DNA of 64,000 nt from Parasphingorhabdus flavimaris. Lineage in GTDB: Bacteria; Pseudomonadota; Alphaproteobacteria; Sphingomonadales; Sphingomonadaceae. Below are positions 50,660 through 58,710 of the stretch, in pieces. The notes beneath the pieces were generated by a model that did not search any database, was not told the origin of the DNA, and worked only from the letters and a program-made list of their open reading frames with translations. Each line of letters begins with the position of its first letter. Within the stretch, counting starts at the first letter, position 1. Position numbers and translations under genes: made by a program. The stretch is taken from contig NZ_JABWMH010000003.1 in NCBI RefSeq assembly GCF_013371215.1, positions 248,001-312,000 of the forward strand. The letters run 5' to 3'.

Positions 50660-52906
50660 ATGCTAAAATCCATCAAAAAAATCACGAAGCTCGGTATTTT
50701 TGATAGCTTCATCGCTGCGAACGATCTTCCCGATTTTGCGCGTTACAATTGTATTTACGGCGACAATGCTTCGGGGAAAACTACGCTGACACGGCTACTG
50801 GGAGCCCTGAATCAAGCCCACCACCCCGATTATCCGGAACTAACATACGAGATCAAGGTCGAGACGGGAAAACTTAATCAAGGGACTGCATACAACCGCA
50901 AGATCCGCGTCTTCAATGCCGATTTCATTGAAGCAAACATCGGTCAGTTTAAAGGCCCACTCCGGCCCATTCTGATAGTAGGAGAGGAAAACAAGGTTCT
51001 GGCGGAGGAAGCCTTAGCTGAACAAGCGATATTTGATGCGCGCCAACTGAAAATCAAGGAATTCAAAGAAACTATCCAAAGGGATGAAGTTTCCAAAGGA
51101 AAACTATTTTCCGAGGTCGCAAAAACAATTAGTGAGGCCACGAGCGGAACAGCATTGCGGAACTATCGTAAGCAAAATTCAGAAAAGGCATTTGATAAAA
51201 TTACAGAGCCAATAACGCTGTCAAAGAGAGAGCTGGAGCTTCATCGCACGAGCGTCCGTCAAGAACAACAGGACTTGATCAAACCCTTTAGGCAACCAGT
51301 GGTTGCATTACTCTCTGATAATAGTGCCCGGCCTTTATCGGAATGGGTAGAGATTGCCGTCGAGCAGACACGATCCCTTACGATGCGCTCCGCGCAAGGC
51401 AGCGCTCTTGCGCGTTTGAGTGAACAGCCCGCTATCGCTAAATGGGTGGAAGAAGGCTTGTCTATCCACCGCGAGCATGCGTCGACTTCGTGCGAGTTCT
51501 GCTCACAGCAGCTTCCACCGGATCGTTTAAGCCAGCTTGCAAAGCATTTCGGAGTCGAGGACCAGCGACTAAAAGCCGATGTAATGGCGATACGTGCTCT
51601 TACCGGACATATTCTGCGCGCCATCGATGACATGAACCCCCCGCCAAAACCGGCGTTTTATTCGGAACTTCGCGATCAAGTAGATAGTGCCGCTGCAATG
51701 TTTGAGGCTGCTGCAAACGAAGCTCGCGCACAGCTTATTCAATTGACGAACATTTTGGTTGAGAAGCTAGATCGTCGCGCTGTCTCTTACGAGGTCGATA
51801 TTTGTATAGATTGCTCGAAATTATTCACCGCGATCGATGCGTTATGCTCCCTTGTTGACCAAAACAACGCCAAGACCAACGCCTTCGCCGAAACCTTGGC
51901 TGCGGCACGTGAGCGCATCGAAGCACATTATATCTCAAGCATAAAAGTGCCAGTGAAGGATCTGCAAGACAAGATCGATATCGTGACAAATGAGATCACG
52001 AAGCTAGTCGATGGTTCAATAGGCTTTGCCGATCCCCGAAGTCTGAGCGACCTCAAAGACTCATTCGAAGAAAAGCGCGCTAAGGTTTCTAGTTCTCACG
52101 CAGCAAGCGCCGAGCTGACCAGCAATGTCCGCACATTCTTGGGCCGCAGTGACCTTAAGTTCGAGTCCGATGTTGAAGGTTACCGGGTCGAGCGCAGCGG
52201 CAAGCCCGCTAAACGATTGAGCGAGGGAGAAAAAACTGCAATCGCGTTCGTGTATTTTCTTGTGCAACTCGGCGATCAGGATTTCAACTTGAGCGAAGGC
52301 GTCGTGGTAATAGACGATCCAATTTCCAGTCTGGACGCATCGGCCATCTATCAGGCATTTTCGTTCCTGAAAAACGGCGTAAAGAATGCCAAACAAGTAT
52401 TCATTCTCACTCATAACTTTGAGTTTCTTCGGCTACTGCTGAATTGGCACAATCAAAACAAAAAGGCTGCTCGGCACTATATGATCCGTTGCAACGATAA
52501 CACCGACGCCCGCAACGCGATTATCATCCCGCTCGACCCTCTGCTTCGCGACTATTCTACTGAGTATCACTACTTATTTAAGCAGTTATACAGCTACACG
52601 TGCGATGGCACTATCGCTAATGCATACCATCTGCCCAATATCGCTCGCAAAGTGCTAGAGACGTTTCTCGAATTCTACACACCCTCCTCAAAAAGCTCGT
52701 ATCGGAAGCTTGAGGGGGTGCATTTTGATGAACACAAAAAAACAGCAATTTACAAGTTTGTGAACGACCAGTCCCACCCAACCGGGAAAAGCTTCGACCC
52801 TTCTCTTGTAGCGGAAACCAAAAAGAATATTAGCTTTTTGTTAGAGATGATAGATACGTTGGCGCCCGTTCACTATCAGGGACTCAAGGCCCTGTGCACA
52901 ACTTGA
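50660..52906 (+). CDS. AAA_13 (PrrC/RloC-like) ATPase, candidate anticodon nuclease
   Basis: A 748-residue ABC/SMC-like ATPase. Walker A YGDNASGKTTLTR (about 33-45); long coiled region with a CEFC pair at 278-281 that could be a zinc hook, as in RloC; ABC signature LSEGEKTA (about 519-526); Walker B VVVIDDPISSLD (about 548-559). The C-terminal domain has RKVLE (Arg663, Glu667) and NDQSH (His706). PrrC and RloC anticodon nucleases use an Arg-x3-Glu plus a later His, so the triad may be present. Probable role: phage-triggered tRNA cleavage or another abortive-infection function. Nuclease activity is inferred. Confidence 0.8.
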   Translation: MLKSIKKITKLGIFDSFIAANDLPDFARYNCIYGDNASGKTTLTRLLGALNQAHHPDYPELTYEIKVETGKLNQGTAYNRKIRVFNADFIEANIGQFKGPLRPILIVGEENKVLAEEALAEQAIFDARQLKIKEFKETIQRDEVSKGKLFSEVAKTISEATSGTALRNYRKQNSEKAFDKITEPITLSKRELELHRTSVRQEQQDLIKPFRQPVVALLSDNSARPLSEWVEIAVEQTRSLTMRSAQGSALARLSEQPAIAKWVEEGLSIHREHASTSCEFCSQQLPPDRLSQLAKHFGVEDQRLKADVMAIRALTGHILRAIDDMNPPPKPAFYSELRDQVDSAAAMFEAAANEARAQLIQLTNILVEKLDRRAVSYEVDICIDCSKLFTAIDALCSLVDQNNAKTNAFAETLAAARERIEAHYISSIKVPVKDLQDKIDIVTNEITKLVDGSIGFADPRSLSDLKDSFEEKRAKVSSSHAASAELTSNVRTFLGRSDLKFESDVEGYRVERSGKPAKRLSEGEKTAIAFVYFLVQLGDQDFNLSEGVVVIDDPISSLDASAIYQAFSFLKNGVKNAKQVFILTHNFEFLRLLLNWHNQNKKAARHYMIRCNDNTDARNAIIIPLDPLLRDYSTEYHYLFKQLYSYTCDGTIANAYHLPNIARKVLETFLEFYTPSSKSSYRKLEGVHFDEHKKTAIYKFVNDQSHPTGKSFDPSLVAETKKNISFLLEMIDTLAPVHYQGLKALCTT

Positions 52907-53053
52907 TATCCTCAAATTCGCACGATGACATTTTGCATTCGCCCGAAATAAAACTGTTGTTTTCGATAATCACGACCCAGCAACGTATGAATAATTGAAT
53001 GCTCTAGCCGTTCTTTCTTGCCAGCCGTTGCCGTTCCAAGTTAGCGCTGCAAT

Positions 53054-53755
53054 ATGAATGCAGTTGAAATCGAACAAGCCATATCGGAATTGGCCGAACA
53101 GCCCTTTGATGCTGCTGAATTTTCCTATCAATTTCTGGCTGCGTTCGGGAATAAAGCCACCACGATCAAGCAGCTGAAAAGCGGTAACAGCGACCAGAGC
53201 AATATGGATGGCGCGGTCTTACAGCGCAATCATATCCATATTGCAACTTGCGACACAGGCACGGTCGACGGCACGCTGAAAGCCCTGCGGGAAAGCCCGA
53301 AGACGCAATCTGCCAAGGCCAAATTCATTCTCGCCACAGATGGCGAGACTTTGCATGCCGAGGACTTGACCGGTGGCGAAACCGTGGACTGCGACTATGT
53401 TGATTTCCCGAACCATTTCGGCTTTTTCCTGCCGCTCGCGGGTATCACTACGGTCAAGCAGATCCGCGAAAGTTCCTTCGACATTTGAGCGACCAGCCGG
53501 CTCAATCGGCTGTATTTGACGCTGCTACAAGACAATCCAAATTGGGCCACCGCCGAGCGGCGCGTCAATATGAATCATTTCATGGCGCGGCTGATCTTCT
53601 GCTTTTTTGCCGAGGATATCCAAAAGGCGGCATTCGTGGATTTGGCAATGGCCGAGATGGTCTATCCATCGGCTAGTCGACATCCGTTAACTTGGATTCG
53701 ATGTTGGCCCAGAGAATGCGGGGCAACTAGCATTTTTGGCTCGAGGCGAGGGTAG
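53054..53755 (+). pseudogene. Remnant of an MmeI-like / class I DNA methyltransferase N-terminus
   Basis: The frame from 53054 reads MNAVEIEQAISELAEQPFDA ... HFGFFLPLAGITTVKQIRES and then FDI, stop. The TGA at 53486-53488 replaces what should be an Arg codon (CGA), because the same frame continues with ATSRLNRLYLTLLQDNPNWA and MNHFMARLIFCFFAED, the normal continuation of the MmeI_N region of these about 1000-residue methyltransferases. After about 53620 the similarity ends abruptly, so the methyltransferase and recognition domains are deleted. A decayed defence gene just behind the AAA_13 operon. Confidence 0.8.
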
Positions 53756-53892
53756 GGGGTTAGGGCCTGCTATCGGGTCAGACGTAAGATGCGGGGCAGC
53801 ACAGCATCGGGATAGGTAATTCAGAAGAGAGTAATTCTTTCAGAACAGCAGAAAATTTGAATCATGAAGTTGAAAGGAAAAATTCCAGCTTC

Positions 53893-53925
53893 GTGGTTCG
53901 AAACCACTCAGCGCGGCAAAGCCGC
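53893..53925 (+). other. Two small hairpins in the leader of the next gene
   Basis: GTGGTT-CGA-AACCAC (53893-53907) and GCGGC-AAA-GCCGC (53913-53925) precede the AAAGGAAAG ribosome site of the gene at 53941. They could affect translation or be a terminator for upstream transcripts. Confidence 0.4.
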
Positions 53926-53940
53926 AAAGGAAAGAATCTT

Positions 53941-54516
53941 ATGAACTATACCATTCCAGTTAACCCATCCGACTACCAATGCGGTGTAAATGATATCTTG
54001 CTCGCAGTTGAAAACGAATTCTGTGCCTCCATTGCTACGCCATGCCCGGGGTTGAATACACTGGTTATGGGAGGCAGCAGACTGACCAAAGAAGCGGAAT
54101 TCGACATTGCCGAATACTCTTTTGAACAGGACTGGAACATAATCTATGTCGCTATAGATAAGTCAAAATACAATTCCAAGCATCGGCTGGACGACATGAA
54201 AATCAGCTTTTTCGACGCAAGCGGATGGGGCGAAGCCACAGTGTATGATGACTGCAGAATTTGGAAAGAAGGAGCCTTGGCCCGTCTCGTGCTTCAAACT
54301 AGCGAACCGCTTGAGATGAATGTAAGAATAAACGGAGATGTCGAAATACGCGATGGCGAATGTTCCTACCACGAGCACGGGTTCGACCTCGCCCGCAAGG
54401 ATCTAGGAAAGCGAACGACGCGGAAGCAGTTGTCGGTCCCGGTCATCGGCACGATCGGAGATGCCAATGTAATTTTTGATATACAGACCTTGCCTAAAGC
54501 CTGGGTCACCGATTGA
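53941..54516 (+). CDS. Unknown soluble protein
   Basis: A 191-residue protein starting MNYTIPVNPSDYQCGVNDIL. It is mostly beta, with no signal peptide or membrane segment; four to five cysteines are scattered. No family recognised. AAGGAA lies 8 bp before the ATG at 53941; the frame extends upstream to 53857 but without a site. A small hairpin TCGGTT-AA-AACCGA directly follows the stop (54517-54530). Base use is more AT-rich than in the flanking core genes, fitting an acquired gene. Confidence 0.6.
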   Translation: MNYTIPVNPSDYQCGVNDILLAVENEFCASIATPCPGLNTLVMGGSRLTKEAEFDIAEYSFEQDWNIIYVAIDKSKYNSKHRLDDMKISFFDASGWGEATVYDDCRIWKEGALARLVLQTSEPLEMNVRINGDVEIRDGECSYHEHGFDLARKDLGKRTTRKQLSVPVIGTIGDANVIFDIQTLPKAWVTD

Positions 54517-54628
54517 TCGGTTAAAACCGAAGCGGCAATCACAATAGTTCGCAAGACGCGAACACCTACAAATCAATACCCGAGTAATGAAAGGGTTATT
54601 GAATTAGGGGGTAGAGGGGAAAAGCGGA

Positions 54629-54796
54629 GGCCGAGCCCGGCCCCGTGGCTTCGCCATAACTGGGAGACAATTAAGAAACTGTAAAGAGCATGCAAGATAA
54701 TTGCTGACAAGCTGCTCAGCAGCCACTGGGGGACGCAGAAAAAGGTCTGCGTCCCCCAGAGCGCCTGAGAGGCGCCTTTGTCCGCTTACGGCGGAC
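54629..54796. other. Cluster of six consecutive inverted repeats
   Basis: In order: GGCCG/CGGCC (54629-54642), TGGC/GCCA (54646-54656), GCTGCT/AGCAGC (54711-54723), a 14-bp perfect stem CTGGGGGACGCAGA/TCTGCGTCCCCCAG (54726-54759), GCGCCT/AGGCGC (54761-54775), GTCCGC/GCGGAC (54780-54796). Such density suggests a structured RNA, a terminator array or a replication/recombination site; I do not recognise it. Confidence 0.5.
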
Positions 54797-54905
54797 GTGC
54801 CCGAAGTTCTATATATCGGGATTTTCCACTCTCCTCTTCATAATCATTTATTGGCTTAGGCATCGTGATCGACTGCAAGTCGTTTATAAATTTTACTATT
54901 TTCAT
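54786..54905 (-). CDS. Possible 39-residue protein
   Basis: MKIVKFINDLQSITMPKPIN then DYEEESGKSRYIELRARPP on the minus strand. GGAG lies 10 bp before the ATG. The composition looks protein-like and the stop lies in the last hairpin of the cluster. No family; may be chance. Confidence 0.28.
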   Translation of the reverse strand: MKIVKFINDLQSITMPKPINDYEEESGKSRYIELRARPP

Positions 54906-55078
54906 TTTTCAGGACTCCATATGCCGACGCATGCGGCTATATTCTTTTTTCCCTTCAACCCGGGAATTTCAAATTTCCCGTTCTTCAATCAGTTCTTTTT
55001 GAAACTGCCGCTATCGCGCCGCAGAAAAGCGGACCTCAGTGAATGGTGCTCTTGGTGTCGGCATGGTATACTGACCGA

Positions 55079-55239
55079 TTGTTGCCATTAATTCCCGGAC
55101 GCGTTGAGTTCAGGCGATGGTAGCTTCTAGGAACGAGCGTCGACCTTGGGAATGACGTCATTTGGGCGCATTTCGCTCCGTCTGTAGTTGGGCCGATTGC
55201 GGACTGTCCGGTTCTGGATAGCCAGCCCAACTAGCGGAC
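55079..55239 (+). repeat. Interspersed repeat, copy 1 (modules A and B)
   Basis: Module A (about 55079-55171) is similar to 58358-58453 in the same orientation; shared blocks include TTGCCATTA, TTCAGGC, AGCTTC, AGGAAC, AGCGTC, GGAATGACG and TTGGGCGC. Module B (55179-55239) matches the reverse complement of 58588-58648 at about 49 of 61 positions, ending in CTAGCGGAC. Typical of short non-coding repeats of sphingomonad genomes. Confidence 0.65.
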
Positions 55240-55460
55240 ATTAAACGCGGAGCGATTGTAATGTCAGCTTCCGCCGCAATCCCGGCCACTCCTGAGGTGT
55301 TTGCGTCCGCTCGAAAGTGGACGCGATCTTCGTGCGTTCAAAGTGAGAAAAGTCCAAGACCCGCTACGATTTCATCCTTAGTCTGCTCGCTGATCTCCCG
55401 GCCCCGCTAGCCCAAACTTGATTGTTGACTTAATATCATCAAACGTAAACATGCTATTGT

Positions 55461-56423
55461 ATGGATTCCATTGGAGAAATGTCGGTTTTCGCTGAGGTCG
55501 TGCTAACAGGAAGCTTCGTTGGCGCAGCGCGGCGGTTTGGACTTACCGCTTCTGGTGTAAGCAGAAAGATTAGCCGATTTGAGGAACGGCTTGGTGTCCG
55601 ATTGTTTAACCGGACAACGAGAGCCTTGTCTCTAACTGAGGCCGGTGAGGCATTGTTCGAGCGCTGTGAGGGGATACTCCAATCTATCGATGACGCTGAG
55701 AGCGCAGTCCGCGACTTAAGTGGCAATCCAAGAGGAATATTGCGGGTCGCTGCATCCGATGCATTCTCAATGCACGTTATTGTCCCGTTCTTGAAAACCT
55801 TTTCTCAAAACTTTCCAGACCTTTCCATTACCCTGATGCAGGCTGATGGTGGGATTAATTTACTCGGCGAACGAATTGATGTCGCTATTCTTTTTGCGAA
55901 GCCTGACGAAAATTCATTCATTATCCGCAAGCTTATCGATGATCCTTGGGTCGTCTGCGCGTCTCCTGACTACCTAGAGCAACATGGCACGCCAGCTTTG
56001 CCCAGCGAGCTGTCTGAGCATCGCTGCCTAACCATACACGCAAGAGGCACCACAAATGACCAATGGAAATTTGGAACTGATGGCAAAATTGAGACGATAT
56101 TTATCGAGAGCAATTTTTCAGGAATAGGCCTCACAGTTAAGAAAGCGGCATTGCAAGGAATGGGCGTCGCGCGTTTGGCGCATTTCCTGGTTAGCGATGA
56201 TTTAGCCGCAGGACGGCTCAAGCCGCTGCTCATGAACAATGTCATTCAGGACGACCGTGCTATATTTGCTGTCTATCCAAACCGCCAACATTTACCTTCG
56301 AAATCACGGGTTTTTATCGATGGATTGTCGAACTATATCGAAAAAACATTGATTGTGCCTGCTCCCACAATGAAAACCGATGATACTAAATTGTGTCCGC
56401 AACCCGATAGCGCGACAAAATAA
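55461..56423 (+). CDS. LysR-family transcription regulator
   Basis: A 320-residue regulator. Residues 1-60 form the LysR winged helix (SFVGAARRFGLTASGVSRKI, RFEERLGVRLFNRTTRALSL), and residues about 90-300 form the periplasmic-binding-like effector domain. The branch with NPRGILRVAASDAF resembles the CrgA/DsdC-like group common in proteobacteria. The effector is unknown. No obvious ribosome site. Its closest divergent partner is not present; the nearest same-strand gene is the EamA transporter 740 bp downstream, a frequent LysR target type. Confidence 0.92.
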   Translation: MDSIGEMSVFAEVVLTGSFVGAARRFGLTASGVSRKISRFEERLGVRLFNRTTRALSLTEAGEALFERCEGILQSIDDAESAVRDLSGNPRGILRVAASDAFSMHVIVPFLKTFSQNFPDLSITLMQADGGINLLGERIDVAILFAKPDENSFIIRKLIDDPWVVCASPDYLEQHGTPALPSELSEHRCLTIHARGTTNDQWKFGTDGKIETIFIESNFSGIGLTVKKAALQGMGVARLAHFLVSDDLAAGRLKPLLMNNVIQDDRAIFAVYPNRQHLPSKSRVFIDGLSNYIEKTLIVPAPTMKTDDTKLCPQPDSATK

Positions 56424-56444
56424 GCTTGTCGTAAAACCCGTCCG

Positions 56445-56816
56445 TCAGCTTGCTACAGATCCTTCACCCGAATTATGTTCAATCTGTAAATTCAGCAATA
56501 TTGCCTTAACTGGTGGAAGAAGAAGTAAGCAAACTATGACCCCTGTTAAAATACCGATTATGAATGCGATTGCTTTGGCGATCCAGCTATCGAATGACAG
56601 GATTGCAACAAGGATTAACGGTGTGATCACAATCATTGTAAAGAAACCAACGAAAAAAGCTGGGCCGTCGGCGGTATCGGCAACTGTTAAATCTAATCCG
56701 CAGTTTGGGCAGCTATCGTAGAATTTTAGATAGGATCTGAATAAGCTTCCTTTTTCACATGCCCCGCACTTGAGCCTAATTCCTGATTTGATAAGCTCGC
56801 TAGTCTCATGTTGCAT
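56445..56816 (-). CDS. DUF983 membrane protein
   Basis: A 123-residue protein. It begins with a zinc-ribbon-like part (LKCGACEKGSLFRSYLKFYD, SCPNCGLDL) followed by two membrane segments. This is DUF983, found in alphaproteobacteria next to cytochrome oxidase or other membrane genes, function unknown. AAGGA lies 8 bp before the ATG at 56816. It is convergent with the LysR gene, 21 bp apart. Confidence 0.88.
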   Translation of the reverse strand: MQHETSELIKSGIRLKCGACEKGSLFRSYLKFYDSCPNCGLDLTVADTADGPAFFVGFFTMIVITPLILVAILSFDSWIAKAIAFIIGILTGVIVCLLLLPPVKAILLNLQIEHNSGEGSVAS

Positions 56817-57160
56817 GCTTGTATCCTTATGAAATAACATATTTGCTGACGCCCCGTCATCGATCTGAGCATATTTGTAGGTCGCGGGATATCTCCAGCC
56901 GGTGGTAATATAGAGATGGAATTGGCCTGCACCTATATTGCAAGCAGCATGACATTAGTGACAAATAGTCATTAATATCCTGTCCAATAGCTTATGCCGC
57001 TACACTGGCCATCGAGCCCATAACTGGATAACAGATGAATCATTAGTGGGCATAGACTGTGATTGGATCAGGAAGCTTAGCCATCGAGAAACAGGCGGAA
57101 ATCGGCCAATTGGCAATCGTCGATCCTGTCATCAAATCGAAATATTAAATTGGGCAAACT
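56817..57160. other. Gap, nothing recognised
   Basis: About 340 bp between divergent DUF983 and EamA genes. Promoters for both should lie here; no clear motif was seen. Confidence 0.4.
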
Positions 57161-58090
57161 GTGACCATCAAAAACGTAAGCGATCATAATGAAAACTTGT
57201 TTGGTAGCATTTGGATGGTCGTTGGCATGGCCATTTTTGCGATAGAGGATGCATTTGTCAAAGCGGCGGCTGTTACACTACCGGTCGGTCAGATTCTCAT
57301 CATGTTTGGCTTAGGCGGGGCGTTCATATTTGCCTGTGTGATCAAGCTCAACGATGATCCTCTCTTTGTCCGGGAAGTCGTTTCACGCTCTATGCTCGTC
57401 CGCGTTTTCTTTGAGGTCGTCGGGCGATTGTTCTACGTGCTAGCCATTGCTTTGATCCCACTGTCGGCCGCTACCGTGATCCTTCAGGCAACGCCGCTTG
57501 TTGTCGTGGCAGGGGCGGCATTGATCTTTGGTGAAAAGGTAGGATGGCGAAGATGGACGGCAATCATCCTTGGATTGATCGGGATCGTGATTATCGTCCA
57601 GCCAGGGACCGATAGCTTTTCCATGCTTTCAATTTTGGCTGTCGTGGGAATGATAGGGTTCGCGGGTCGCGATTTGGCTAGCCGCGCCGCGCCGGCATCG
57701 CTGAGCACGTGGATTCTCGGATTATACGGGTTTTTGTCGATCATTCTTGCCGGGGTTTTGGTGTCCGTTTGGCAAGCGACTTTATATGTCCAGCCTAACT
57801 TCGAAATGTCTCTCTATATATTGGGGGCAGTCCTCGCGGGCGTTTGTGCTTATTCGTGTCTGATGAAAGCAATGCGAACGGGTGAGGTCTCAGCCGTTAC
57901 CCCGTTCAGATATACGCGGCTCCTTTTTGGTATTGCCCTTGGCATTGCGCTCTTTGGTGAACAGTTAAGCCATTCAATGATGGTTGGATCAGCATTGATT
58001 GTGATTTCGGGTCTGTTCATTCTCTGGCGAGGAAAACACGCTAAAAAATATGAAATTGATATCAACGGGCAACGAATTTCAGACCAATAA
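57161..58090 (+). CDS. EamA/DMT-superfamily transporter
   Basis: A 309-residue inner-membrane protein with ten predicted segments formed by two EamA repeats (about 14-145 and 160-292). PLSAATVILQATPLVVVAGA followed by LIFGEKVGWRRW, and the mirrored VSAVTPFRYTRLLFGIALG followed by LFGEQLS, are the repeat signatures. It probably exports metabolites or amino acids. The start is a GTG at 57161. A LysR regulator upstream may control it. Confidence 0.92.
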   Translation: MTIKNVSDHNENLFGSIWMVVGMAIFAIEDAFVKAAAVTLPVGQILIMFGLGGAFIFACVIKLNDDPLFVREVVSRSMLVRVFFEVVGRLFYVLAIALIPLSAATVILQATPLVVVAGAALIFGEKVGWRRWTAIILGLIGIVIIVQPGTDSFSMLSILAVVGMIGFAGRDLASRAAPASLSTWILGLYGFLSIILAGVLVSVWQATLYVQPNFEMSLYILGAVLAGVCAYSCLMKAMRTGEVSAVTPFRYTRLLFGIALGIALFGEQLSHSMMVGSALIVISGLFILWRGKHAKKYEIDINGQRISDQ

Positions 58091-58226
58091 CAAAAGGTGC
58101 CTAGGCCCGTTAGTATTTGGCGCAAACAGTCACCTTCGACCGATAAAGGAGCATCTGCCTTCACGCATTGTGGCTCTTAAAACAGACAGTCCGCTTTCCA
58201 CCCAGAAGCGGACATCTCCATTATAG

Positions 58227-58259
58227 AAAAAACCCCGACGACCGGGGAGGTCGACGGGG
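58227..58259 (-). terminator. Rho-independent terminator, minus strand
   Basis: CCCCGTCGACC, loop of 5, GGTCGTCGGGG on the minus strand (one mismatch in 11 pairs) followed by six T. It lies 450 bp past the amino-acid permease stop and would end that transcript, or mark a lost gene between them. Confidence 0.8.
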
Positions 58260-58357
58260 CGTTGGAACGGCGGGTCGCGAATGTCGTTCCATCGTTGATA
58301 CTAGCGCGCAGGCATCTGGTTGAATTGTATAAAATGGACTCGCGGGTCACCACCCAG

Positions 58358-58453
58358 TTATTGCCATTATGGTGCGACTGCATCGACTTCAGGCAATGAC
58401 AGCTTCCAGGAACCAGCGTCAGCCTTCGGAATGACGACAATTGGGCGCGAAGC
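58358..58453 (+). repeat. Interspersed repeat, module A copy 2
   Basis: Same orientation as module A at 55079-55171. The best-preserved part runs from TTCAGGC to TTGGGCGCG, followed by AAGCGGACAT, the hallmark of this repeat type. Confidence 0.6.
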
Positions 58454-58587
58454 GGACATAAAGCCGGGCAGCTGCGAATGTCTCCAAAAAGGGGCGTTTG
58501 CCGACCAGCCGCTTTTATGTTCCATCCAATCAATTCTAATGACCGAAACTGGTGCGGAAGCTGACATTGCAATCGCTCTGCGTTTTT

Positions 58588-58648
58588 GTCCGCTAGTCGG
58601 ACCAGCTGCACAGAACCGGACCGTCGGCAATCGGCCCAATCGCAGACG
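58588..58648 (-). repeat. Interspersed repeat, module B copy 2 (inverted)
   Basis: The reverse complement of this 61-bp stretch matches 55179-55239 at about 80 percent of positions. The two B copies are thus inverted repeats around the LysR, DUF983 and EamA genes. Confidence 0.6.
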
Positions 58649-58710
58649 ATCTGAAATGCGCCCAAGAACAGACCATTACTCAAAAATTGATTTTGACCAA
58701 AAGCCGACAT

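Larger units (their letters stand above)
54517..55460. other. 944-bp accessory gap, hairpin-rich and repeat-bearing
   Basis: Holds the hairpin cluster at 54629-54796, a possible small minus-strand gene at 54786-54905, and the interspersed repeat copy at 55079-55239. No larger gene is credible. Confidence 0.6.
58091..58710. other. 620-bp gap with terminator and repeats
   Basis: Contains an 8-bp inverted repeat GTCCGCTT/AAGCGGAC (58189-58213), a minus-strand terminator (58227-58259) and repeat modules at 58358-58453 and 58588-58648. Open frames across it are repeat-derived and not credible as genes. Confidence 0.6.

Noticed and set aside
58177-58710. 177-residue minus-strand frame before the permease stop
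   Set aside because: It runs through repeat modules and a terminator; the sequence is repeat-derived.
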